The notes under the pieces are model-generated. The model did not search any database, had not been told where the DNA came from, and saw nothing but the letters and a program-made list of their open reading frames with translations. Positions 19,247 through 27,691 of a stretch of DNA of 64,000 nt are shown here, piece by piece. The position numbers and the translations under genes are program-made. Origin of the DNA: Oscillospiraceae bacterium (GTDB lineage: Bacteria > Bacillota_A > Clostridia > Oscillospirales > Oscillospiraceae); NCBI GenBank assembly GCA_902786615.1, contig CADADE010000002.1, positions 1 to 64,000 of the forward strand, in the 5' to 3' direction. Each line of letters opens with the position of its first letter. Positions within the stretch are counted from its first letter, which is position 1.

Positions 19247-20155
19247 TCAATCCTTTTTCAGGCGCGCGCCCTGCACAAGTCCATCCCGCGCAAAGGCCCG
19301 GTTGATGGCATTCAAAACCTGCTTTTTGTCCGCGCTCCACTGAGGCGCGATCAGGCTTCGCTTTGCCCCGTCGCCGGTCAGGCGGTGAACCACCATGTCC
19401 GGCGGGATGCTCTCCATGCAGCTTTCCAGAATCTGAATGTATTCCTCCAGTGTGAGCGTCCGGAATTTTCCCGCGGCGTAATCCAGCGCAAGATCTGTGC
19501 CGTCCAGCACATGGAGAAGCTGAAACTTGATTCCCTTCGCCCCGCTCTTTCCGATATATTCCGCCGTCTGACGCATCATCTCCGGGCTTTCCCCCGGCAG
19601 GCCGAGGATCATGTGCACAATCACTGTGATCCCGGCGGCCAGCAGTCTTTTGACCGCATCGTCGAATACTTCCAGGGGATAGCCCCGCCGGATATACGCC
19701 GCTGTTTCCGGGTGTATCGTCTGCAAGCCCAGCTCGACCCAAACAGGCTTTATGCTGTTGAGCTCGGTCAGAAGCGCCGTCACTTCATCTCCAAGGCAGT
19801 CCGGCCTTGTGGCAATGGAAAGCGCGGCAATATCGCGCTCACAAATCGTCTGAGAATACAGGCGGCGCAGCCTTTCAAGCGGGGCATAGGTGCCGGTATA
19901 GCTTTGAAAATAGGCAATATATTTTTTCGCGCCCTTTCCGGCTACGACGGCCTTCGCCGTCTCGATGGCTTCCGCGACATCGTCTGCGACCGGGATGGAA
20001 AAGTCTCCGCTGCCCCCGGCGCAGAAGATGCAGCCGCGGCTTCCTTTCGTCCCGTCCCTGGTCGGGCAGCTAAACCCGCCGTCAAGCGCCAGCTTGTAGA
20101 CCTTTTCTCCGAATCGTTCCCGGAGATAACTGTTCAGGCTCCTGTAATACGCCAT
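19247..20155 (-). CDS. TIGR01212/YhcC-type radical SAM protein
   Basis: 302 residues from the ATG at 20155 (AGGAGAAGG upstream). Close to the N-terminus CPTRDGTKGSRGCIFC gives the spaced C-x12-C-x2-C cluster motif of the YhcC branch of radical SAM proteins. VWVELGLQTIH and HMILGLPGES are typical SAM-domain strands. YhcC-like proteins are widespread, and the precise reaction remains poorly defined. Convergent with phosphoketolase. An inverted repeat at 20170-20202 ends 14 bases before its start codon. Confidence 0.85.
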   Translation of the reverse strand: MAYYRSLNSYLRERFGEKVYKLALDGGFSCPTRDGTKGSRGCIFCAGGSGDFSIPVADDVAEAIETAKAVVAGKGAKKYIAYFQSYTGTYAPLERLRRLYSQTICERDIAALSIATRPDCLGDEVTALLTELNSIKPVWVELGLQTIHPETAAYIRRGYPLEVFDDAVKRLLAAGITVIVHMILGLPGESPEMMRQTAEYIGKSGAKGIKFQLLHVLDGTDLALDYAAGKFRTLTLEEYIQILESCMESIPPDMVVHRLTGDGAKRSLIAPQWSADKKQVLNAINRAFARDGLVQGARLKKD

Positions 20156-20169
20156 ATCCTTCTCCTGCA

Positions 20170-20202
20170 GAGGGGGCTGTCTCAAAACGAGACAGCCCCC
20201 TC
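20170..20202 (-). terminator. Perfect 14-bp hairpin between sensor cyclase and radical SAM gene
   Basis: Arms at 20170-20183 and 20189-20202 around a five-base loop. It lies past the stop of the 1269-residue protein, but no U-tract follows. It abuts the RBS of the radical SAM gene, so it may be a terminator or a regulator of translation. Confidence 0.55.
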
Positions 20203-20244
20203 ACGCTTCAATATGTCCGCTCTGTGAGGACGATCCTTGTCCCG

Positions 20245-23200
20245 TCAGGCTTTCTGATAATACCCGCAGATTTTCTGCGGATCATCCCTTACGCTTTCCG
20301 CGGTCTTTTTTGCGCGGGCAAAGCGTTCGTCGATCTCCGCCTCCTGCTGCGCGTTGAGGTAAACGCCGAAGCGGAGACTGACTTTGTTTTCAAGCTCCTT
20401 CTGTCCGTAAACATCGGCAAGGAAGCCGCGCAGGAGCGTTTCATAATCCGCCTGGTGCGGACAGTACAGCAGAAAGCTGTCTCCGCCCTCCCGACAGCCA
20501 ACGCCGCCGGTTTGCCGTGCCAGCTTTCGGAGATTGACGCCGATGCTGCGCAGCACAAGATCGCCGAATTGACGGCCGTACTGCTTGTTGATCATACGAA
20601 AACGGTTCACATCCAGGGCGATCGCATCCATGGGCATGTTCTCGTAAATCTGGTCAAGGCGGTTTACATAACGCCGGAAGTAATCCTTGTTCAAAAGCTC
20701 CGTCAGCTTATCGCGCTCAGTCTGGCTGATCAGATCGCGGTCTTCGGACAGCTCGATACACTTGGCAATGCGGGCCTTGACGATCTCAATGTTCGGGAAG
20801 GGCTTGGGGATAAAGTCCATCGCCCCGATTTTCAGGCAGTCAAGCTCCGCCTCCTGCTCGACCGTGAGAATGAGCACGGGGATCGACATCAGATCTTCAT
20901 CGACCTGCATTTCCGCCAGCACTTCCCGCCCGTTCTTTTTCGGCATCTGCAGATCCAGAAGCACAAGATCGATCTCGTCCTTCCGGCTGTGCAGGAGCTC
21001 CAGCGCTTCCACACCGTCGGCGGCGTACAGAATATCGTAATCGTCTGCGAGCAGATCGCCCAGTATCTCACGGTTTATCTTGACGTCGTCCACGATCAGG
21101 ATCGTCTTGCGCGTATTAAAAACCGGGATCTCCGAGGATTCCAAATGGATTTCGGGCGCAGCCTCTTCGGTCAGACAAGACTCCTTGAGCTGCTTTTTAT
21201 TCTCATACATGGCCTTATCGGCCTCTTCAAGAATGCTTGCCAGAGAATAGTGCTGCTTTCTGTTGTAATCGGCGATGCCCGCCGCGATGGTTTCCCCGAT
21301 CCTGATTTTTGCGCGGTCTGTCGGGAGTGCCGTAATCTGCTGCATAAGGCTCTCGCGCCGCTCAAAATCCTCCCCGGTGAGAAGGATCACAAACTCGTCG
21401 CCGCCGGTCCGGAATACCGGGCTGTGGCTGAATACGCCGCATATCCTGCGGCAGGCGTTTATGATGCAGCTGTCGCCCTCCTTGTGGCCGTAGAGGTCGT
21501 TGACAGCCTTGAGGTTATTGACGTCGCAGACCACGGCGGCGAAGGGACGCTGCCGCCCCGCTTTGATCTCCTCGTCGATTTTCTCTTCCCACTGGACATA
21601 GGCGTGTTTGTTTTTCACGCCGGTCAGAGAGTCCACCGTCGCCATTTTCTTTGCGATGGACAGATTGCGCGCGTACTCCTGCTCCTGGCGGATCTGCAAG
21701 TCCTCGTCCAGCAGGCCGATGATCAAAAGCTCCTTGCCGTCCTCCGTCACCCTGGCGGCCTTCAGGCGCACATAGATGGGAACGTCGCCGCGCAGCAGGC
21801 GGTAGGTCAGCACGAACATCCCGTCCCGCTCGATAGCGGCAAGGATATTTTCCTTTGTGACCTGGGAATGGAAAAGCGGAAGGTCTTCCGGGTGGATGGC
21901 CTTCAGGCTGTCGTGATAGGCGGCCTTGAAAAAGTCGCTGCCCTGCTTTGCAAGGCCGAGCTCGCTGTACTCCGCCGAGGCGCTGAACTGCGTGTAGGCG
22001 TTGGTCGCCGGGTCGACATAGAACAGCGCCATCAGGTTGCCGCTCAGGGCGCTGAGACGCCGATAGGATTTGGTCTCCTCCGCCGCGCGCTCCGCCGCCA
22101 TGCGGTCGCGCACCTGCGTGTCCACATTGCTGATGCCGATGATGATATGCCTGTCGTCGCCGGGGATATGGGTCGCCTTCATGCGCACATAGGTCGGAAC
22201 GTCGTTGATCAGCAGGCGGTAATAGATGATATAGACGCCGTGCCGCTCGATTTCACCGAGCAGCTTTTCCTTTTTGAGCGCCGCGATAAGCCGCTCCCGA
22301 TCTTCTTCGAGAATATACTGTCTGGCTTTTTCCCTGCCTTCTTCGAAAAAGCTCTCGCCCTGTCTCTCGGTCGCCTTCTTCCCTTTTTCGTTCCAGGAGC
22401 CGTATTCGATAAACGCGCCCGTCTCGATATCCACATAATACAGATCGAAGAAATCCTGCACCAGCGCGCCGACGATATTCCCGTAGACGGCGCTTGTGGA
22501 CAGAGCCTGCTGATAGGCGGCCTTTGTCTCGTCACTTTCTTTTCTGATGCGCTCCAGCTCCGTCACGTCCATACACATGCCGAGCAGGCACAGTCTGCCG
22601 CCGGAATCATGGAACTTCATCTTCGTCGTCCTGAACTGGCGCGGATTGCCCTGTGCGTCGGCCACGTCCTCAAAGAACACATAGGGCGTATCCATGGACA
22701 GCGCCTTCTTATCATCCTGCTCGAAGTGCTTTGCCGTGGCGGGATCGAAGAGCTCCGCATCCGTCAGGCCGATCACATCGGCGGGCGCGGCTTTGTTCGC
22801 GTATTCCGCAAAGCCCTGGTTGCAGTAGAGATATGCGCCGGTCATCGCGTCCTTGGAGAAATTCACCGCCGGCATGTTGTCCAGCAGGGCGCTCTGGGAT
22901 TCCTTCTGCTGCTTGAGCTGTTCGGTCAGATGATGCAGATCGCTGATATAGCTTTTGAGATTTGCCGTCACGCGGCTGAAGGTGCGCGTCAGAATGCCGA
23001 TCTCGTCGTCCTCGTCATAATCGAGGGTATGCTCATAGTTTCCCTCCCCGATCTGCTCTGCCACCTTTGTGAGCTCCCGCAGCGGCTTTGTGATTCTTCT
23101 GGTCAGGCGTGCGATGAAGGCGATGAACGCCGCCAGCAGGACGGCAAAGACGACGACGATCCTTTTGATCCAGCCCTGCCAGCCCGCGTTGATCTCCTGC

Positions 23201-24054
23201 ACGGGAACCGACACGATCAGGCGATCCCCGTTGCAGAGGGTATGGCTGACCGCCATCTTTTCCACATTTTTGTATTGATAGCGGATGATTTCATCCTCGC
23301 TGGCAAGTCCCACCGGCGTCTCCGGAAGCGTTTCCATCGTGACGACGTCCATATGGGGATGATAGACCACGGCCCCCTTTCCGTCGTCCACAAAGGCATA
23401 GCCGTTTTCATACAGCGTGATGTTGTCCACCTGCTCGGCCATAAAGGAGTAATCCAGCTCAATACCGATCACGCCCACGAATTTACCGTCCAGATAAACC
23501 GGCGTGTTGTAGGAGATGACACGCGCGTCCAGATTGTCGGTGACGTAAGGGGGAAGCCAGACGGGTCTGCCCGTCGCTTTGGGTACGGTGAACCAGACAA
23601 GCTGCGAGGTGTCCGTCGTATCATAGCGCGTGATATCGGTCACCTCATGCTCCCGAAAGCCCTCGCCGTCGGTGTTGACGAACCAGAAGCCCTTCACCTT
23701 TGATGAAACGCTGGGGTCGATCCTGTAATAATAGGTCATGACGCCGTTTGTATTATACAGCACTTTTTTGAAAAAGTCGCTGACACGGTCCAGATGCGCC
23801 TGCAGCTTTTGATCCTCAAGCCCGTCCAGATCCGATTCGACATAGGCGGAGATCGTCTGCACATTCTGTTCGACGTCCTGCAGCCCCGCGTTCAGATTCT
23901 TCTGCCCCGCGTCACACAGCAGGCGCAGCATCTGCTCCGAGCTGTCCTGGCCGATATTTCTGATCGCAGCCACGCCGAATACGGCGGCGATGATCATGGT
24001 GAAGATGATCGCGCCTATCGTCGCAAGCGATATTTTTGTTCTGATTGAATGCAT
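20245..24054 (-). CDS. Cache-HAMP-PAS-GGDEF-REC-GGDEF signalling protein
   Basis: 1269 residues from the ATG at 24054 (AAGGA upstream). The order is: membrane helix (about 8-28), extracellular dCache domain, second helix (about 295-315), HAMP (about 316-360), several PAS-type domains (about 395-840), GGDEF with the intact RTGGDEFVIL (about 882-892), a receiver domain TILIVDDVKIN...LVLLDLQMPKKNG (about 981-1095) and a second GGDEF-like domain in which the signature is GGDSF (about 1183-1187). The first GGDEF should make cyclic di-GMP; the second is probably degenerate. A REC domain between two GGDEFs suggests phosphorylation input. A membrane-bound sensor of small extracellular ligands is inferred. 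Confidence 0.85.
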   Translation of the reverse strand: MHSIRTKISLATIGAIIFTMIIAAVFGVAAIRNIGQDSSEQMLRLLCDAGQKNLNAGLQDVEQNVQTISAYVESDLDGLEDQKLQAHLDRVSDFFKKVLYNTNGVMTYYYRIDPSVSSKVKGFWFVNTDGEGFREHEVTDITRYDTTDTSQLVWFTVPKATGRPVWLPPYVTDNLDARVISYNTPVYLDGKFVGVIGIELDYSFMAEQVDNITLYENGYAFVDDGKGAVVYHPHMDVVTMETLPETPVGLASEDEIIRYQYKNVEKMAVSHTLCNGDRLIVSVPVQEINAGWQGWIKRIVVVFAVLLAAFIAFIARLTRRITKPLRELTKVAEQIGEGNYEHTLDYDEDDEIGILTRTFSRVTANLKSYISDLHHLTEQLKQQKESQSALLDNMPAVNFSKDAMTGAYLYCNQGFAEYANKAAPADVIGLTDAELFDPATAKHFEQDDKKALSMDTPYVFFEDVADAQGNPRQFRTTKMKFHDSGGRLCLLGMCMDVTELERIRKESDETKAAYQQALSTSAVYGNIVGALVQDFFDLYYVDIETGAFIEYGSWNEKGKKATERQGESFFEEGREKARQYILEEDRERLIAALKKEKLLGEIERHGVYIIYYRLLINDVPTYVRMKATHIPGDDRHIIIGISNVDTQVRDRMAAERAAEETKSYRRLSALSGNLMALFYVDPATNAYTQFSASAEYSELGLAKQGSDFFKAAYHDSLKAIHPEDLPLFHSQVTKENILAAIERDGMFVLTYRLLRGDVPIYVRLKAARVTEDGKELLIIGLLDEDLQIRQEQEYARNLSIAKKMATVDSLTGVKNKHAYVQWEEKIDEEIKAGRQRPFAAVVCDVNNLKAVNDLYGHKEGDSCIINACRRICGVFSHSPVFRTGGDEFVILLTGEDFERRESLMQQITALPTDRAKIRIGETIAAGIADYNRKQHYSLASILEEADKAMYENKKQLKESCLTEEAAPEIHLESSEIPVFNTRKTILIVDDVKINREILGDLLADDYDILYAADGVEALELLHSRKDEIDLVLLDLQMPKKNGREVLAEMQVDEDLMSIPVLILTVEQEAELDCLKIGAMDFIPKPFPNIEIVKARIAKCIELSEDRDLISQTERDKLTELLNKDYFRRYVNRLDQIYENMPMDAIALDVNRFRMINKQYGRQFGDLVLRSIGVNLRKLARQTGGVGCREGGDSFLLYCPHQADYETLLRGFLADVYGQKELENKVSLRFGVYLNAQQEAEIDERFARAKKTAESVRDDPQKICGYYQKA

Positions 24055-24148
24055 CGAACGATCCTTCTTTCTCTGAAATCGTCGGCTTGCAGTTCCAATG
24101 TCCCTAACAGCAGTCACAAATTTGAAATCACTTGATACTCATTTGTAT

Positions 24149-24177
24149 ATTATAAAGCAATCATCGAAAAAATACAA
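24149..24177 (-). promoter_or_regulatory. Promoter of the Cache-GGDEF gene
   Basis: On the minus strand TTGTAT (24177-24172), 17 bases, TATAAT (24154-24149), about 95 bases before the start at 24054. Confidence 0.65.
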
Positions 24178-24239
24178 GGCCAAAGCGGCTATATTTCTGA
24201 AAACAGTGCAGCCGGTTTTCTGCGGTCCCGGCGGGCACG

Positions 24240-24276
24240 CAAAAAACCTCCTGCCGTAGATCTGACAGGAGGTTTC
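24240..24276 (-). terminator. Terminator of yebC
   Basis: Stem AACCTCCTG (24245-24253) with CAGGAGGTT (24266-24274). On the minus strand the stem runs into TTTTTT. It lies about 25 bases after the yebC stop. Confidence 0.85.
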
Positions 24277-24301
24277 AAATTGTTCACTTGCAGGAGAAAT
24301 C

Positions 24302-25045
24302 TTACTCCGCGTCTTCCCAGTTGTGCCAGACGTTCTGCACGTCGTCGTTATCCTCGAACATGTCGAGCATCTTCTGCATGTTCTTGATATCGTCCTCGTT
24401 CGTGAGCTTGATGTAGCCGTTCTGGGGCAGCATTTCGACCTGGGCGGAGAGCAGTTTGTAGCCCTTCGCGGTCAGGGCGTCGGCGACGGCGGCAAGATCG
24501 TCCTCGGTGGTGTAGACGGTCATGGTCTCGTCGCCCTCGTTTTCAAAGTCGGAGGCGCCCGCGTCCAGCGCGTCCATCGTCACGGTTTCCTCGTCCAGCT
24601 CGTCATCCTCGTTGTCGATGACGATCACGCCCTTGCGGTCGAAGGACCAGGACACGCAGTTGGCAGCGCCCATGTTTCCGCCATACTTGTCGAAGTAGTG
24701 GCGCATCTCGCCCGCGGTGCGGTTGCGATTGTCGGTCATGGTCTCCACGATGACGGCGACGCCCTGGGGGCCATAGCCTTCGTAGGTGATCTTTTCATAG
24801 TTTTCGGTGTTGCCTGCGCCGAGCGCCTTGTCGATGGTGCGCTTGATGTTGTCGTTCGGCATATTGGCCGCCTTTGCCTTGGCAATCACGGTGGCGAGCT
24901 TGGAGTTGCTGCGCGGATCACCGCCGCCGCCCTCCTTGACAGCGACGATCATTTCACGCGCGATCTTGGTGAACGCCTGCGCGCGCTTCGCGTCGGCCGC
25001 GCCCTTGGTCTTCTGTATATTATGCCACTTGGAATGTCCTGACAT
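24302..25045 (-). CDS. yebC: YebC/PmpR family (TACO1-like) protein
   Basis: 247 residues, the usual length. It opens with the invariant MSGHSKWHNIQKTKGAADAKRA, continues with NMPNDNIKRTIDKA, EGYGPQGVAVIVE and the acidic middle domain. The family was long called a transcription regulator; recent work on homologues points to translation factors that relieve ribosome stalling at polyproline stretches. The gene stands alone with its own promoter and terminator. Confidence 0.95.
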   Translation of the reverse strand: MSGHSKWHNIQKTKGAADAKRAQAFTKIAREMIVAVKEGGGGDPRSNSKLATVIAKAKAANMPNDNIKRTIDKALGAGNTENYEKITYEGYGPQGVAVIVETMTDNRNRTAGEMRHYFDKYGGNMGAANCVSWSFDRKGVIVIDNEDDELDEETVTMDALDAGASDFENEGDETMTVYTTEDDLAAVADALTAKGYKLLSAQVEMLPQNGYIKLTNEDDIKNMQKMLDMFEDNDDVQNVWHNWEDAE

Positions 25046-25089
25046 GGTATATTCTCTCCTTATCCTTACGAAGTGTAGACATATTCAAC

Positions 25090-25125
25090 GGCAGATATTT
25101 TATCACATTGTATCTGCCCTGACAA
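25090..25125 (-). promoter_or_regulatory. yebC promoter with an inverted repeat over it
   Basis: On the minus strand TTGTCA (25125-25120), 17 bases, TAAAAT (25102-25097). Arms GGCAGATA (25090-25097) and TATCTGCC (25111-25118) form an 8-bp inverted repeat across the spacer and the first base of the -10, a possible operator. Confidence 0.6.
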
Positions 25126-25170
25126 GTATATCTTTTGCAAATCCGCGCCAGAATGGGCGGACGCGGCGTC

Positions 25171-27453
25171 TCAGCGGAGCTTGCTTCGGATGATCTTGCC
25201 GCTGGTGGTCTTGGGCAGCTCTTTTCTGAACTCCACGATACGGGGATACTTGTACGGCGCGGTACGCTTTTTGACGTAGTTCTGGATCTCCTTTTTGAGC
25301 TCCTCGCTTTCCTCTTTCCCGTTCACCAGCACGATGCTGGCCTTGACCACCTGGCCGCGAACCTCATCTGGCACGGCGCAGACGCCGCACTCAAGCACAT
25401 AGGGAAGCTCCATGAGGACGCTCTCGATTTCAAAGGGCCCGATGCGGTAGCCGCTGGATTTGATGACGTCGTCGGCGCGGCCGACATACCAGAAGTATCC
25501 GTCCTCATCCTGCCAGGCGAGATCGCCCGTATGATAATAGTCGTCGTGCCAGCAGTCCCTTGTCTCCGTCTCGTTTTCAAAGTAGCCCGCGAAGAGGCCG
25601 CAGGGCGCGCCGTCGCCGGTGAAGATGCAGATTTCGCCGACCTCGCCTGCCGGGGCGGGCTTTCCGTCGGGCGCAATGAGCTCCACGTCGTACTGGGGGT
25701 TGGGCTTGCCCATGGAGCCGATCTTCGGCACCATGCCGACAAAGTTGCCGAGTACGACGCTGGTCTCCGTCTGACCGAAGCCCTCCATGATGGAAAGGCC
25801 CGTCGCTTCCCGGAAGCGGTTGAACACCTCGGGATTCATGGCCTCGCCGGCGGTGGAGGCGTGCTTGATGGAGCTGAGATCGTATTTGCTGAGATCCTGC
25901 TTGATGAAGAATCGGTACATGGTGGGCGGCGCACAGAAGGTCGTGACCTTGTATTTGGCAAAGAGCGGCAGGATGTCATCGGCGTTGAAGCGGTCAAAAT
26001 CGTAGACGAAGACCGCCGCCTCACACAGCCACTGGCCGAAGATCTTGCCCCACATGGCCTTGGCCCAGCCGGTATCTGAAATGGTCAGGTGCAGCCCCTC
26101 CGGGTCGACACAGTGCCAGTAGCGCGCGGTGACGAAGTGGCCGAGCGGGTATTTGCAGTTATGGCAGGCAAGCTTCGGATAGCCCGTGGAGCCGGAGGTA
26201 AAAATCATCATCATGGGGTCGTCTCCGCAGATGCTGTCCTCCGTGCGGGCGAAGCGGCTGGAATACAGCTCGTACTCCGTATCGAAGCTGTGCCAGCCCT
26301 CGACCGTGCCGTTCGTGACGATCTTGTTGGTGATCTTGCCGTATTTCTCGATGGCTCCGGCGCACTGGCGGGTGCTCTCCCCGTCCGCCGTGCAGATGAT
26401 GGCGCTGACATGGGCGGTCTCAAAGCGGTAGAGATAGTCCTTCTCGAGAAGCTGATCCACCGCCGGGATGGCGACGGCCCCCAGCTTTTCAAGGCCGATC
26501 AGGATGGGCCAGAACTGCCAGTTGCGCCGCAGCACCAGCATGACCTTGTCGCCCTTTTTGATGCCCAGCGCCTTGAAGTAATTGGCGGCGCGGGCGCTCA
26601 TCTTCCGCATCTGGCCGAAGGTGATGCGCTTTTCATTTTTATTGCGGTCCACATGCAGCAGGGCGAGCTTGTCCGGCTGCTGTTCGCCGAGGGCGTCCAC
26701 AATGTCAAAGGCGAAATTGAAGCGCTCCGCGTTTTCAAAGCGGATGGCGCGCAGCATGTCGCTGCCGTCCTCGATGGGGGTGATAAAGTCCTCATAGATG
26801 CGCATGCGCCCGGTCTCACGCATGGCGGTGATGGTCGGCTCCGCCGCGGGCTGGGGCTCAAGCTGTTCCTCCGGCGTGAGGACGATGGCGTAAAAGTCGC
26901 AGTCGCCGCCGTTCGTGGCGATCATGCCGTGGGGCGTGGTGGAGTCAAAGTAGATGGTATCACCGGGGCCGAGGATCTCCGTATGCCGCCCGAGCTGAAT
27001 TTTCAGATAGCCGTTGATGACGATATCGAATTCCTGTCCTTCGTGGGTCGTGACCTCGATCGGGCGAAGCTGGGCCTGCTCGCTGAATACGCTGTGGACA
27101 AAGAGAGGCTCGGCAATGCGGCGTCTGAATTTGTAGGCCAGGTTATAATAGGTCATGCCGTGGGCCTGCTCCACACGGCGGCCCTCGCCGCTGCGGGTGA
27201 GAATATAGCTCGACAGGCGTGGCGTGACGCCCTCGATCAGTTCGGTAACGTCAACATTCAGGATCTGGGCGCAGGTATAGAGGAAGGCGAAGTTCAGCTC
27301 CTCCTCCCCCGCCTCATAGGCCTGATAGTCGTCGGTGCGCATGCCGAGGCGCGCGGCCATTTCTTCCTCCGAAATGCCCAGAATCGTGCGCAGCTCCCGA
27401 ATACGGTCGGTGATCTCGTGGATCGTATATTCCAGCTCTGTATGCTTGGCCAT
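25171..27453 (-). CDS. XRE-cupin-AMP-dependent acyl-CoA synthetase fusion
   Basis: 760 residues. Residues about 12-65 form an XRE-type helix-turn-helix (LRTILGISEEEMAARLGM). About 105-195 is a cupin (EGQEFDIVINGYLKIQLG, GPGDTIYFDSTTPHGM). From about 235 to the end is an adenylating enzyme of the medium-chain acyl-CoA synthetase type: IFTSGSTGYPK, EGFGQTETS, YHTGDLAWQDEDGYFWYVGRADD and the catalytic-Lys tail TTSGKIIRSKLR. It should activate a carboxylic acid to its CoA thioester. The fused XRE-cupin half is the usual form of a small-molecule-responsive regulator, so the enzyme may sense its substrate or regulate its own gene. Own promoter upstream. Confidence 0.85.
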   Translation of the reverse strand: MAKHTELEYTIHEITDRIRELRTILGISEEEMAARLGMRTDDYQAYEAGEEELNFAFLYTCAQILNVDVTELIEGVTPRLSSYILTRSGEGRRVEQAHGMTYYNLAYKFRRRIAEPLFVHSVFSEQAQLRPIEVTTHEGQEFDIVINGYLKIQLGRHTEILGPGDTIYFDSTTPHGMIATNGGDCDFYAIVLTPEEQLEPQPAAEPTITAMRETGRMRIYEDFITPIEDGSDMLRAIRFENAERFNFAFDIVDALGEQQPDKLALLHVDRNKNEKRITFGQMRKMSARAANYFKALGIKKGDKVMLVLRRNWQFWPILIGLEKLGAVAIPAVDQLLEKDYLYRFETAHVSAIICTADGESTRQCAGAIEKYGKITNKIVTNGTVEGWHSFDTEYELYSSRFARTEDSICGDDPMMMIFTSGSTGYPKLACHNCKYPLGHFVTARYWHCVDPEGLHLTISDTGWAKAMWGKIFGQWLCEAAVFVYDFDRFNADDILPLFAKYKVTTFCAPPTMYRFFIKQDLSKYDLSSIKHASTAGEAMNPEVFNRFREATGLSIMEGFGQTETSVVLGNFVGMVPKIGSMGKPNPQYDVELIAPDGKPAPAGEVGEICIFTGDGAPCGLFAGYFENETETRDCWHDDYYHTGDLAWQDEDGYFWYVGRADDVIKSSGYRIGPFEIESVLMELPYVLECGVCAVPDEVRGQVVKASIVLVNGKEESEELKKEIQNYVKKRTAPYKYPRIVEFRKELPKTTSGKIIRSKLR

Positions 27454-27527
27454 GTTGCTCCTCCCCTGATCGGCAAAGATAAACGCCCCCGGAAGAGCTT
27501 CCGGAGACGATATGAAATAATATTGTG

Positions 27528-27556
27528 ATTATAGTGTTAATTATTCACTTTGTCAA
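27528..27556 (-). promoter_or_regulatory. Consensus promoter of the XRE-cupin-synthetase gene
   Basis: On the minus strand TTGACA (27556-27551), 17 bases, TATAAT (27533-27528). A small hairpin CCGGAA/TTCCGG (27489-27504) sits in the leader. Confidence 0.8.
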
Positions 27557-27608
27557 GAATTTTTATTGCTGTCTGTTAGCTCCGTGCGGTTTTCGCCGGA
27601 TCGAAAGA

Positions 27609-27637
27609 TTGACAAAGCGGAATATTCATAGTATTTT
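27609..27637 (+). promoter_or_regulatory. Promoter of the TerB-ATPase-helicase operon
   Basis: TTGACA (27609-27614), 17-base spacer, TATTTT (27632-27637), about 55 bases before the first start. It is divergent from the synthetase promoter. Confidence 0.6.
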
Positions 27638-27691
27638 TAAGGATAACGGATTACCCGCCAAAAACGCCCGACCCGGCGGAGAGATTGAGGT

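Noticed and set aside
20224..23703. 1159-codon plus-strand frame
   Set aside because: Antisense shadow of the Cache-GGDEF gene; no domain and no start site.
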